Origin: JAGVSR01 sp033765145
GTDB taxonomy: Bacteria; Pseudomonadota; Alphaproteobacteria; Rhizobiales; Hyphomicrobiaceae
Length of the DNA stretch: 64,000 nucleotides
Assembly: GCA_033765145.1 (NCBI GenBank)
Contig: JANRIH010000044.1
Coordinates: forward strand, 124,001 to 188,000
Direction of reading: 5' to 3'
Of this stretch, positions 56,088 to 64,000 are shown piece after piece. The notes beneath the pieces were generated by a model, which saw nothing but the letters and a program-made list of their open reading frames with translations, ran no database searches and was not told the DNA's origin. The translations under genes and the position numbers were made by a program. The number at the start of each line of letters is the position of its first letter. The stretch's first letter is position 1.

Positions 56088-57968
56088 GTGGAACCCGTGT
56101 TCCGCTGGTTCGAACATAAGATCGATCCGTTCTCCGGGTCGGGAAACGTGCGTCCGCCCAGTGAACTCGGCGCGTTCTACTGGCATTTCGTGCGTCAGGC
56201 ATGGCCGGGGTTCGTGGCGCTACTCGTCGTCGGGTTCATTGGGGCCGTCATCGAGGCATCGCTGTTTGCGTTCGTTGGATCGCTCGTCGACATGATGCGC
56301 GCGGCCAAGAGCCCTTCGACGTTCATCGAGGATCATTGGGGGACATTGACGGCGATGGCGGTCGTCGCGGCAGTCATTCGACCGCTCGTGTCGTTCGTGC
56401 ACGATCTCATCAAGCATCAGATGATCGGCGGCGCGTTTACGACGCTCATCCGATGGCAGTCGCACGCTTATGTGCTCCGGCAGTCGCTCGGATTTTTCCA
56501 GAACGATTTCGCGGGTCGCGTCGCCAACAAGGTCATGCAGTCCGGTCCGGCCGTGCGCGAGAGCGTCGTCGCCTCGATCGATGCGGTGTGGTTCGTCGCC
56601 GTCTACTGGCTGACGGCGCTGGCACTCTTCGGTGCCGCGGACCCGCTGCTGATCGGCCCGCTCATCCTCTGGTTTGTGCTCTATGCGGGCGTGCTCTGGT
56701 ACTTCATTCCGCGCTTGAAGGCGAAGGCGATCGAGACCAGCGAAGCGCGCTCCATGCTGACGGGTCGCATCGTCGACAGCTACACGAACATCCTGACGGT
56801 CAAGCTCTTCGCCCACACGGAGCGCGAGGACGAGTACGCGCGGAGCGCGATGCGCGAACAGCTCGACAAGCTCACGGCGCAGCTTCGGCTGACAACACTC
56901 ATGGAAACGTCGCTGTTCGCAATCAACGGCGTCCTGCTCGTTCTGATGTCTGGCCTCGCGATCTGGCTCTGGAGCCTGGAAGCCGTCACGATCGGCGCCA
57001 TCGCACTCGTCATCGGTCTCACGATCCGGATCGTCAACATGTCCGGCTGGATCATGTGGACGGTCGCGGGCATTTTCGAGAATCTGGGCATCGCGCACGA
57101 AAGCATGGAAACGGTGTCGCGGCCATGGAGCGTCGTCGACTATCCCGACGCGCGCGCCATCGAGGTCAAGCGGGGCGAGATCGTCTACGAAAACGTCACG
57201 TTCCGTTATGGACGGGCGCGCACGCTCGACGACAGCCGGCAGGGCGGCATCATCGACGGGCTGTCGCTCAGAATCGCGGCCGGGGAGAAGGTCGGACTCG
57301 TCGGACGGTCGGGAGCGGGCAAGTCCACGCTCGTCAGTCTGCTCTTGCGCTTCTACGACCTCGAGAGCGGGCGGATCCTGATCGACGGACAGGACATCTC
57401 GGAGGCGACGCAAGAAAGCCTCAGGGCCGAGATCGGTCTCGTCACGCAGGACACCTCGCTTCTGCACCGGTCGGTCATCGACAATATCCTCTACGGCCGG
57501 CCCGATGCGGGGATCGCTGCCGCGAAGGAGGCCGCTGCGCGCGCGCATGCGGCGGAGTTCATCGACGGTCTCGAGGACCTGTCCGGGCGACAGGGCTATC
57601 TGGCGCACGTGGGCGAGCGGGGCGTCAAACTCTCGGGCGGACAGCGGCAGCGCGTCGCGATTGCGCGGGTTCTTCTCAAGAACGCGCCAATCCTCGTGCT
57701 CGACGAAGCGACGAGCGCACTCGACAGCGAGGTGGAGGCCGCGATCCAGGACAGCCTCAACGAACTCATGGCCGGAAAGACGGTCATCGCAATCGCGCAC
57801 CGGCTCTCGACCATCGCAGCCATGGACCGGCTCATCATCATGGATCAGGGCCGCATCGTCGAGCAGGGTTCGCACAGCGAGCTTCTGCGGCGGGGTGGTG
57901 TCTACGCAAACCTCTGGAAGCGGCAGTCAGGCGGGTTTCTCGGCACGGCGACGGAGGCGGCGGAGTGA
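56088..57968 (+). CDS. ABC exporter half-transporter (permease-ATPase fusion) 1
   Basis: A 626-residue protein: N-terminal type I exporter membrane domain of six helices (first helices FVALLVVGFIGAVIEASLF and VVAAVIRPLVSFVHDL) and a C-terminal ATPase with Walker A VGRSGAGKSTLVSLLLRF, signature KLSGGQRQRVAIARVL, Walker B ILVLDEATSALDSEVE and H-loop IAHRLSTIA. GTG start 56088 has GGAAAGG 7 bases upstream. Belongs to the multidrug/lipid-exporter group. Stop overlaps the start of the next gene. Substrate unknown. Confidence 0.94.
   Translation: MEPVFRWFEHKIDPFSGSGNVRPPSELGAFYWHFVRQAWPGFVALLVVGFIGAVIEASLFAFVGSLVDMMRAAKSPSTFIEDHWGTLTAMAVVAAVIRPLVSFVHDLIKHQMIGGAFTTLIRWQSHAYVLRQSLGFFQNDFAGRVANKVMQSGPAVRESVVASIDAVWFVAVYWLTALALFGAADPLLIGPLILWFVLYAGVLWYFIPRLKAKAIETSEARSMLTGRIVDSYTNILTVKLFAHTEREDEYARSAMREQLDKLTAQLRLTTLMETSLFAINGVLLVLMSGLAIWLWSLEAVTIGAIALVIGLTIRIVNMSGWIMWTVAGIFENLGIAHESMETVSRPWSVVDYPDARAIEVKRGEIVYENVTFRYGRARTLDDSRQGGIIDGLSLRIAAGEKVGLVGRSGAGKSTLVSLLLRFYDLESGRILIDGQDISEATQESLRAEIGLVTQDTSLLHRSVIDNILYGRPDAGIAAAKEAAARAHAAEFIDGLEDLSGRQGYLAHVGERGVKLSGGQRQRVAIARVLLKNAPILVLDEATSALDSEVEAAIQDSLNELMAGKTVIAIAHRLSTIAAMDRLIIMDQGRIVEQGSHSELLRRGGVYANLWKRQSGGFLGTATEAAE
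57690..57751 (+). repeat. 62-bp perfect direct repeat, copy 1 (ABC Walker B region)
   Basis: This stretch, coding ILVLDEATSALDSEVEAAIQ, is identical base for base to 59606-59667 in the next gene, and similarity continues on both sides. It points to duplication with recent gene conversion. Confidence 0.85.
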
Positions 57969-59872
57969 GGCTGGTTCCGGACATGGAAAAAGATGCTGAG
58001 ACCGGCATCGGGCGCGCCGCCGAGGATATGAAGCGGCGTGTCTTCGGGGCGTTCGAGGGGCTCATCGATCCCTATCGGAGTGTTCCGATCGCGCCGCCAC
58101 CGTCCGACCTCTGGCCGTTCTTCTGGCACTATCTGAAGCCCGTTTGGCCGATACCGCTCGCGATCGGCCTCCTGACCGCGATTGTCGCGTGGCTCGAGAT
58201 CATGCTCATCAGCTACGTCGGCAGCATCGTCGATCTCATGAGCACGGCCAACCGCGCGACGTTTCTTGCCGACCACGGTCAGGAACTCGTGGGCATGATG
58301 ATACTTGCCGTCGTCGTTCTGCCGGTCTTGACGATCGCGTGGGAGCTTTTGTTTCACCAGACCTACGCGGGCAACATCCCGATGATGATCCGCTGGCAGG
58401 CGCACCGGTACGTGCTGCGCCAGTCGCTCGGCTTCTTCCAGGATGATCTCGCCGGACGGATCGCCAACACGGTCATGCAGACCGCGCTCGCCGTGCGCGA
58501 TTCCGTGGAGCGGTGCATCAACACAATCGTCTACGCCATCGTCTATGTCGTGACCGCTATCGCGATCCTCGCCACCTCGGACTGGCTGCTCGCGTTGCCG
58601 CTCGCCGCGTGGGTTCTGGCGTATATCGGGGCCGCGTCCTATTTCCTGCCGAAACTGTCGTCGTTCTCCGAGGCGCAGGCGGACGCACGGTCGGTCATGA
58701 CGGGCCGGGTCATCGACAGCTACACGAACATCGTGGCCGTCAAGCTCTTCGCGCACACCTCGGCGGAGGATCGCTATGCGCGGGAGAGCATGGATGCCTT
58801 CATGCAGACGGTCTACGGGCAGATGCGGCTCGTGACGCAGTTCAACATCGCGCTCCGGCTCATGAACTATCTGCTCGTCGCACTGACGGTCATTGTCGGG
58901 GCCATGCTGTGGCAGGGCGGGTTCGTGACGGTCGGGGCGATTGCGGTCGCAACGAGCCTCGCGATCCGGCTCGATGGGCTTTCGGACTGGGTGCTGTGGC
59001 AGGTCGCGGGGCTGTTCGAGTCGCTCGGGGTCGTCCGCGACGGCGCGAAAACGCTCTCGAAGCCCGTTGCGATCGAGGATAAGCCGGGCGCCTCCGAGTT
59101 GAAGCCTGGACCGGGCGAGATCGTGTTCGAGAACGTTACTTTTCACTATGGCAAGGGGAAGGGGGTCATCGAGGGGCTCAATCTCCGCGTCGCGGCCGGC
59201 GAGAAGATCGGGATCGTCGGGCGATCTGGCGCAGGTAAGTCGACGCTCGTCAGCCTGCTTTTGCGGTTCTTCGAACCCGAGCGGGGCCGCGTTCTCATCG
59301 ACGGTCAGGACATCAGCGACGTTACACAAGACAGCCTCCGGCGCGCCATCGGCGTCGTCACGCAGGATACCGCGCTCCTGCACCGTTCGGTCGGCGCGAA
59401 TATCCGCTACGGCCGGCCCGAAGCGAGCGACGCGGAGGTGGATCGATCGATCACACTCGCCGCTGCCGACGGGTTCGTCGGCGGTCTCGTCGACGGCGAG
59501 GGACGGACGGGGCTCGCGGCGATGGTCGGCGAACGCGGGGTCAAGCTCTCGGGCGGGCAGCGTCAGCGTATTGCGATTGCGCGCGTCTTCTTGAAGGATG
59601 CTCCGATCCTCGTGCTCGACGAAGCGACGAGCGCACTCGACAGCGAGGTGGAGGCCGCGATCCAGGAAAGCCTCAATGAATTGATGGCGGGCAAGACGGT
59701 CATCGCGATCGCGCACCGGCTTTCGACGATCGCGGCCATGGACCGGCTCATCGTGATGGACAAGGGCCGCATCATCGAGGACGGCAGCCACGCGGAACTC
59801 CTCGCGCGCGGCGGTCTCTATGCGGACCTCTGGAAGCGGCAGTCGGGCGGATTTCTCGCGGGCGGCGATTGA
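57965..59872 (+). CDS. ABC exporter half-transporter (permease-ATPase fusion) 2
   Basis: A 635-residue paralogue of the preceding gene, with the same six-helix exporter domain (PIPLAIGLLTAIVAWLEIML, VVVLPVLTIAWELLF) and ATPase motifs (VGRSGAGKSTLVSLLLRFF, LSGGQRQRIAIARVF, ILVLDEATSALDSEVE). The GTG at 57965 overlaps the previous stop (GTGA) and has GGAGG 7 bases upstream, so it is preferred over ATG 57983. Conserved stretches in both proteins (RYVLRQSLGFFQDDLAGRI and GRVIDSYTNI) show duplication. Together they likely form a heterodimer; both ATPase sites look intact. Confidence 0.94.
   Translation: MRLVPDMEKDAETGIGRAAEDMKRRVFGAFEGLIDPYRSVPIAPPPSDLWPFFWHYLKPVWPIPLAIGLLTAIVAWLEIMLISYVGSIVDLMSTANRATFLADHGQELVGMMILAVVVLPVLTIAWELLFHQTYAGNIPMMIRWQAHRYVLRQSLGFFQDDLAGRIANTVMQTALAVRDSVERCINTIVYAIVYVVTAIAILATSDWLLALPLAAWVLAYIGAASYFLPKLSSFSEAQADARSVMTGRVIDSYTNIVAVKLFAHTSAEDRYARESMDAFMQTVYGQMRLVTQFNIALRLMNYLLVALTVIVGAMLWQGGFVTVGAIAVATSLAIRLDGLSDWVLWQVAGLFESLGVVRDGAKTLSKPVAIEDKPGASELKPGPGEIVFENVTFHYGKGKGVIEGLNLRVAAGEKIGIVGRSGAGKSTLVSLLLRFFEPERGRVLIDGQDISDVTQDSLRRAIGVVTQDTALLHRSVGANIRYGRPEASDAEVDRSITLAAADGFVGGLVDGEGRTGLAAMVGERGVKLSGGQRQRIAIARVFLKDAPILVLDEATSALDSEVEAAIQESLNELMAGKTVIAIAHRLSTIAAMDRLIVMDKGRIIEDGSHAELLARGGLYADLWKRQSGGFLAGGD
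59606..59667 (+). repeat. 62-bp perfect direct repeat, copy 2
   Basis: Second copy of the Walker B stretch described at 57690-57751. Confidence 0.85.
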
Positions 59873-60040
59873 ACGGCGGCCAATTTCGAGTGGGCGTCAA
59901 CTTACATCAATTTGCATACATACGACCAACCGTTGCCTAACTAACAGACTGATTGGCAATCTATTTTAACGCGATCGTATTGCGTGCAACCGTATCTCAT
60001 CCAAGTCTGACGTGTATCAGAAAGTGGATGGAGTTTCGCC
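59873..60040 (+). promoter_or_regulatory. AT-rich region upstream of fimbria-like cluster
   Basis: 168 bases, clearly more AT-rich than the flanking genes. TTGGCA around 59952-59957 may be a -35, but no clear -10 is at the right distance. GGAG at 60030-60033 is the ribosome site of the first cluster gene. Confidence 0.4.
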
Positions 60041-60511
60041 GTGTTGTCCCGTTCGTCTTTTGCCGTTCTTTGTCTTGTTGCCACTGCTCTGCCGGCCTCG
60101 GCGCAGACAGCCAACGTACCGTTCGCGGGCCTCGTCACCGCCTCGTGCGTGCTGACGGTCGGCATCCCCGGTGTCATCGCGCCCAACGCGACGTTCGATC
60201 AGCTGAGTTCGACGAACTCCGGCGGGCTCGCCGGTACGATCTCGGCGCTTGCCACGGGCACGAACTTCCGCGTCAGCGCTGCGGCACCTTCCGATTTCAC
60301 TCTGGCGCCCGACGGCGCTTCGAGCGGCGTCACGTTCTCGACCACCTATTCGGGCTCGGGGGCGACGAGCTTCGGCTCAACGCCCGGATCGACGCAGCGC
60401 ACGCTGGGGCTCGGCCTCACGAACATGTCCGTCAATCTCGCAGCATCCAAGTCGTCGGGCGTGTTCCCGGGTGGCGCCTACGCGGCCGAGGTTGTGGTGA
60501 CATGCGAGTGA
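60041..60511 (+). CDS. Exported fimbrial-subunit-like protein, unknown
   Basis: A 156-residue protein with a signal peptide (SFAVLCLVATALPASAQTA, cleavage near residue 22). The mature part is Ser/Thr/Gly/Ala-rich and beta-prone, with one cysteine near the start (GLVTASCVLTVGIPG) and one two residues from the end (VVVTCE), the spacing of a disulfide that would tie the first and last strands as in fimbrial subunits and SCPU-type domains. Start GTG 60041 has GGAG 7 bases upstream. It overlaps the next gene by 10 bases. No close family recognised. Confidence 0.65.
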   Translation: MLSRSSFAVLCLVATALPASAQTANVPFAGLVTASCVLTVGIPGVIAPNATFDQLSSTNSGGLAGTISALATGTNFRVSAAAPSDFTLAPDGASSGVTFSTTYSGSGATSFGSTPGSTQRTLGLGLTNMSVNLAASKSSGVFPGGAYAAEVVVTCE

Positions 60512-60909
60512 CGTCGACTATCGCTCAGGGCATCGCGGTCATGGTGTTCGCGCTCGTCGCCGGTGTTCTGCCGGCGGCGGCGCAGGGCATGACCCCCATG
60601 CGCGGCGAGATCAAGAGCTTTACGGACCGGTTCGCTGTCCGGGTGTTCCCGATGAATCCTTATGGGCATCGCGTCGTCGTGGAGGTCAAGGTCTACGACG
60701 AGACGTTCGCGCCCGTCGCCGCGCAAGTCAGTCCGGCGAGTGCAGTCCTCGGACCGGACGACAATCGCAGCGTCATGGTCGTCATTCCATTCGACGGGAA
60801 GACCGAGCGGCGCGTGCGCATCTGCACGGAAGCCGTTCCGTTCAAGAACCAGAATACACGCGTGAGGGCACAGGTATGTGGTCGCTTCTTGGGTCGGCGC
60901 GTCGGCTAA
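60502..60909 (+). CDS. Exported PapD-like single-domain protein (putative chaperone)
   Basis: A 135-residue protein with a signal peptide (GIAVMVFALVAGVLPAAAQG). The mature part looks like the N-terminal beta-sandwich of pilus chaperones: MTPMRGEIKS, then VVVEVKVYDETFAPVAAQV, SPASAVLGPDDNRSVMVVIP and VRICTEAVPF, ending with basic residues. The usual second domain of PapD proteins is absent. It starts within the end of the subunit gene and overlaps the third gene by 34 bases. Chaperone role is inferred from layout. Confidence 0.6.
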   Translation: MRVTSTIAQGIAVMVFALVAGVLPAAAQGMTPMRGEIKSFTDRFAVRVFPMNPYGHRVVVEVKVYDETFAPVAAQVSPASAVLGPDDNRSVMVVIPFDGKTERRVRICTEAVPFKNQNTRVRAQVCGRFLGRRVG

Positions 60910-61712
60910 CGCTGGCGCTGACAATTGCCGGTGCTGCCATAGCGTCTGCGTTGCCCGCAGCCGCGCAGTATGGCAACGGCTATCCCTACAACTATTCGAA
61001 TCACACCTACTCCTACGGGCTCAACCTCCCGCAGGTGCCGATGCCGAACGGCCAGGACGAAATTCGCGCCGCGGACGGCACGTCGTGCCGATCGAGCATG
61101 GCGAGCAATGCGGCCTACCTCGATCTCGGCGCGTTCGGGAGCCAGGGCTACAACGGTGACGTCGAGGGCGGCACGTTCTACGGCCGCGTGATCATGCCGC
61201 TCGGGGAAACGCCGAAGCGTCTCGATTGCGCCAAGCTCTATGAACTTGAGATCCTACGGCTGAAACACGAACTCGACCTCGTGCGCTCCGGGGGCGGCGC
61301 GGTCGGCGGGGAAGCTGATTTTGCGGCACCCATGAAGTCGGGCACGGGCGGCGACAGTGCTCTCGTCATCCAGGGCCCACCGGCGGCCGGCGCCAAGTCG
61401 CAAAGTTCGGCCAAGAAGTCCGATTGGGCCGAGAGCGGTTGGAGCAATTCGGGCTGGAAGACGCCGCAGAAGGCCGGGGCCGGTCATGCGGCGGCCGTCG
61501 CGCCGCCGGCAGAGGCCGCACCGCAGCGGCCGGCCGCTGCCGAGACCGAACGGCCGGTTCCCCAGCCTGAAACGGCTCTCAACTGGGAAACGCGCGTCGC
61601 TTACGAGGTCTACCGGCCCGGGGATGTCGATGCCGCATCGACGGCATCGGCGACGGCGCGGCGCGCCGAGGAGCAGCCGAATTTCTTCTCGCACTTGGGC
61701 GGTGGGTTCTGA
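60876..61712 (+). CDS. Exported protein of the fimbria-like cluster, unknown
   Basis: A 278-residue protein with signal peptide (ALTIAGAAIASALPAAAQYG), a compact region (about residues 40-140) with DGTSCRSSMASNAAYLDLG, TFYGRVIMPLGETPKRLDC and the helix CAKLYELEILRLKHELDLV, then a low-complexity Ala/Pro/Ser tail (about 150-260) ending in NFFSHLGGGF. Two cysteines may pair. It is not an usher (those exceed 800 residues). No family recognised; it completes a tight three-gene operon. Confidence 0.6.
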   Translation: MWSLLGSARRLTLALTIAGAAIASALPAAAQYGNGYPYNYSNHTYSYGLNLPQVPMPNGQDEIRAADGTSCRSSMASNAAYLDLGAFGSQGYNGDVEGGTFYGRVIMPLGETPKRLDCAKLYELEILRLKHELDLVRSGGGAVGGEADFAAPMKSGTGGDSALVIQGPPAAGAKSQSSAKKSDWAESGWSNSGWKTPQKAGAGHAAAVAPPAEAAPQRPAAAETERPVPQPETALNWETRVAYEVYRPGDVDAASTASATARRAEEQPNFFSHLGGGF

Positions 61713-61755
61713 CCGCGCGCGCGTTGTTGGCGGTGTGGCCCTGCCGGCCGCATCG

Positions 61756-62232
61756 TTACTTGCCGCAGCCCTGCGGATAGCTTTGCGTTTGGCGCAGGGC
61801 TTCACCGAGGACGATGGCGGCGGCCACGGCGATGTTGAGCGAGCGCAGTCCTTGGCGGATCGGGATGCGGACGCGCGCATCCGCTGCCTGATGTACGAGG
61901 TCGGGCGCGCCGGCGCTTTCACGTCCCAGCAGAAGCACGTCGTCGGCGCGGAAGTCGAAGGCGTGATGCACTTCCCTTGCGCGCGCCGTCAGCAGCACAA
62001 GTCGTGGCGTCGGCATTTTGGCGCGGCGGTCAGCTTCGAATGCCGCCCAGTCGAGGTGCCTCGACAAGTTGACATGATCGAGATAGTCGAGACCGGCTCG
62101 CCTCAGGGCCCGGTCGGACATGTCGAAGCCGGTCGGACCGATGACATCCACGGCCACGTCGAGGCACGCCGCGAGCCGGAGGATGGTGCCGGTGTTCTGG
62201 GGGATGTCGGGCTGGTAGAGGGCGAGCCGCAT
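61756..62232 (-). CDS. trmL: tRNA (cytidine(34)-2'-O)-methyltransferase TrmL
   Basis: Methylates the wobble ribose of certain leucine tRNAs. The 158-residue protein is a minimal SPOUT enzyme with the trefoil-knot motifs LALYQPDIPQNTGTILRLA, LLLGRESAGAP and RIPIRQGLRSLNIAVAAAI. It is divergent from petA, as I recall in other alphaproteobacteria. Confidence 0.94.
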   Translation of the reverse strand: MRLALYQPDIPQNTGTILRLAACLDVAVDVIGPTGFDMSDRALRRAGLDYLDHVNLSRHLDWAAFEADRRAKMPTPRLVLLTARAREVHHAFDFRADDVLLLGRESAGAPDLVHQAADARVRIPIRQGLRSLNIAVAAAIVLGEALRQTQSYPQGCGK

Positions 62233-62502
62233 GTCTCATCTCCGATGGCTCACGGATCATGCGGGACGTCTGGCGCGCGCGTCACGATTGGCGGCCCGGC
62301 GGGGTGCGGCCAAACGTTGCAAGCCGACGGGTCGCAAACCGCTTCGCACTTCGCGGCAGTATAAGGACGTCGATTTCGACCGAATCCGGTACGCACTGCG
62401 GCACATGGGCTGCCGGAATCCCGTTCACGTCAACGCGATGGCGTCAACCGCGCTCGCTTGGAGAAGGCCCCGCCGGGCCGCTCCGCTCTCTGGAGGGACA
62501 CC

Positions 62503-63084
62503 TTGGCTTCCGTAACAGATAATCTCGAAGAGCCCGGACGCCGGGACTTTCTCGTCGTCGCGGCATCCGCCTTCGCGGCCGTCGGGGGCGCTGTCACGCT
62601 CTGGCCGTTCATCCAGCAGATGAACCCAGACCGCAGCGCGCAGGCGCTTGCCTCGGTCGAAATCGATCTGGCTCCGGTCAAGGAAGGTCAGGCCATCACG
62701 GCCATGTGGCGCGGCAAGCCGATCTTCATCCGATACCGGACCAAGGATGAGGTCGCCAAAGCCAAGGCCGACGACAGCGCGAGCCTTCCCGACGCGAGCG
62801 CCCGAAACCTCGCGCTGCCCGAGAGCACGCCGGCGACAGACGCGAACAGGACGCTTGCCGGGCACGAGCAGTGGCTCATCCTCGTCGGCATCTGCACGCA
62901 TCTCGGCTGCATTCCGAAGGGCCAGGCCCTCGGCGACTCGAAGGGTGATTTCGGCGGCTGGTTCTGTCCTTGCCACGGGTCGCACTACGATATGGCCGGG
63001 CGGATCCGAAAGGGGCCCGCGCCGCGCAACCTGGACGTGCCGCCCTACCAGTTCGTGTCCGACACCATGATCAAGATCGGCTAA
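62503..63084 (+). CDS. petA: Ubiquinol-cytochrome c reductase Rieske Fe-S subunit
   Basis: Carries electrons in the bc1 complex from ubiquinol to cytochrome c1. The 193-residue protein has a twin-arginine-type membrane anchor (GRRDFLVVAASAFAAVGGA) and the two Rieske cluster loops ICTHLGCIPKG and WFCPCHGSHYDMAGRIRKG, each with Cys and His ligands. The TTG start at 62503 follows a strong GGAGGG (62492-62497); the reading further back to 62458 has no family match. petB follows after 15 bases. Confidence 0.95.
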   Translation: MASVTDNLEEPGRRDFLVVAASAFAAVGGAVTLWPFIQQMNPDRSAQALASVEIDLAPVKEGQAITAMWRGKPIFIRYRTKDEVAKAKADDSASLPDASARNLALPESTPATDANRTLAGHEQWLILVGICTHLGCIPKGQALGDSKGDFGGWFCPCHGSHYDMAGRIRKGPAPRNLDVPPYQFVSDTMIKIG

Positions 63085-63099
63085 GGGGAGCATATTTCC

Positions 63100-64000
63100 A
63101 TGTCGGCACACTCCTCGGATTTCAAACCCACGACGCGCTGGGGCAAATGGTGGGATGAGCGCCTGCCGCTCCCGCGCCTCATGCACGACCAGTTCGTCGC
63201 GTTCCCGACGCCGCGCAACCTCAACTACGCTTGGACTTTCGGCGGGATCCTGACGTTTTGCCTCGTCGCGCAGATCGTGACGGGGGTCGTCCTCGCGATG
63301 CACTACCTTCCGAGCGCGGACCACGCGTTCGACTCGATCGAGCACATTCGTCGCGACGTGAACTACGGCTGGATGATCCGATCGATGCATGCGGTCGGCG
63401 CGTCGATGTTCTTCCTCGCGGTCTACATCCACATCTTCCGTGGTCTCTACTACGGCTCCTATAAGGAGCCGCGGGAGGTGCTGTGGATCCTCGGCGTCTT
63501 CATCTTCCTCGCGATGATGGCGACGGCGTTCCTTGGGTATTCGCTTCCCTGGGGGCAGATGAGCTTCTGGGGCGTCACGGTCATCACGAACCTCTTCTCG
63601 GCGCTCGATGGCGTCGTTCCGGGGCTCGGTACGGCCATCACGCAATGGCTGTGGGGTGGATACTCTGTGACGGGCGTGACGCTCAACAGGTTCTTCTCGC
63701 TCCACTACCTTCTTCCGTTCGTGATCTTCGGCCTTGTCATCCTGCACATCTGGGCGCTGCACGTCGCAGGTCAAAACAACCCGGACGGCATCGCGATCAA
63801 ATCGCCGTCGGATTCGGTGCCGATGTACCCCTATGCGGTTGCAAAAGACGCGGTCGGGCTCTTCGCCTTCCTGATCCTTTTCGCCTGGTTCGTGTTCTTC
63901 TTGCCCGACTACCTCGGTCACGCGGACAACTACAACCCGGCGAATCCACTCGTGACACCCCCGCACATCGTGCCGGAATGGTACTTCCTGCCGTTCTACG
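63100..64000 (+). CDS. petB: Cytochrome b subunit of bc1 complex (3' part cut by window edge)
   Basis: The first 300 codons of cytochrome b. The N-terminus runs MSAHSSDFKPTTRWGKWWDE and the haem-bearing helices are visible: YGWMIRSMHAVGASMFFLAV with HIFRG, and SLHYLLPFVIFGLVILHIWA, plus the quinol-site segments GYSLPWGQMSFWG and the PEWYFLPFY segment at the window end. ATG 63100 has AGGGGAG upstream. The sequence ends inside the gene, so I cannot tell whether it is fused to cytochrome c1. Confidence 0.97.
   Translation, partial: MSAHSSDFKPTTRWGKWWDERLPLPRLMHDQFVAFPTPRNLNYAWTFGGILTFCLVAQIVTGVVLAMHYLPSADHAFDSIEHIRRDVNYGWMIRSMHAVGASMFFLAVYIHIFRGLYYGSYKEPREVLWILGVFIFLAMMATAFLGYSLPWGQMSFWGVTVITNLFSALDGVVPGLGTAITQWLWGGYSVTGVTLNRFFSLHYLLPFVIFGLVILHIWALHVAGQNNPDGIAIKSPSDSVPMYPYAVAKDAVGLFAFLILFAWFVFFLPDYLGHADNYNPANPLVTPPHIVPEWYFLPFY

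Noticed and set aside
56220..57875. A 551-codon minus-strand frame opposite the first ABC exporter
   Set aside because: Antisense shadow; the same happens in the second exporter gene (57902-59791), which shows that it follows from codon bias.
62425..63966. A 513-codon minus-strand frame opposite petA and petB
   Set aside because: Antisense shadow of two conserved respiratory genes.

Overview
The window is a high-G+C chromosomal segment from an alphaproteobacterium, most likely of the order Hyphomicrobiales (Rhizobiales). The pointers are an Irr/ICE-like iron box in front of an iscR-suf operon, a Usg protein, a HvrA-type H-NS protein, a DUF6111 gene between a CoA-type Nudix hydrolase and a CCA-adding-type enzyme, a separate-subunit methylmalonyl-CoA mutase, and a petA-petB cytochrome bc1 operon. 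Gene density is high, most genes are housekeeping, and I found no insertion sequence, integrase, phage gene, CRISPR array, tRNA or rRNA.

Layout. 1-7 kb: truncated LysR regulator, isopentenyl diphosphate isomerase, usg, a lipoprotein, an acetyltransferase, an L-2-hydroxyglutarate oxidase-like enzyme, a DUF2130 protein, bactofilin, and a peroxiredoxin with a histone-H1-like tail. 7-15 kb: a giant AsmA-like envelope protein, tyrS divergent from anmK, a membrane-anchored M28 peptidase and an alpha/beta hydrolase. 15.5-23.7 kb: the iron-sulfur cluster operon iscR-iscS-sufB-C-D-S-sufT-sufA, then a TfoX-N protein. 23.8-29.5 kb: leftward DEAD-box helicase, parE, a membrane protein and a pirin. 29.5-33.1 kb: a lone, low-G+C TIR-transmembrane-WD40 gene, the clearest accessory insertion. 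33.1-39.6 kb: the two methylmalonyl-CoA mutase subunits, unusually separated by a secreted protein and a glycosyltransferase. 39.7-44.6 kb: HerA-like ATPase, cytochrome c, a remnant of an RTX-type secreted protein, a patatin-like lipoprotein and Fe-type superoxide dismutase. 45.2-49.3 kb: a MacA-MacB-like efflux operon and an H-NS-family gene with a strong terminator. 49.3-55.9 kb: RNA/CoA housekeeping, small exported proteins, a Tat-exported Mn-type superoxide dismutase and hemF. 56.1-59.9 kb: two coupled ABC half-transporters. 60.0-61.7 kb: a compact three-gene exported cluster that looks like an usher-less fimbrial subunit/chaperone set. 61.8 kb to the end: trmL, petA and the start of petB.

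Themes. Iron, redox and respiration dominate: Fe-S assembly, haem synthesis, bc1 complex, cytochrome c, two differently metallated superoxide dismutases in two compartments, and a peroxiredoxin. The best candidates for something poorly described are the TIR-TM-WD40 gene and the three-gene fimbria-like cluster. Functions are inferred by reading the protein sequences; no database search was run.
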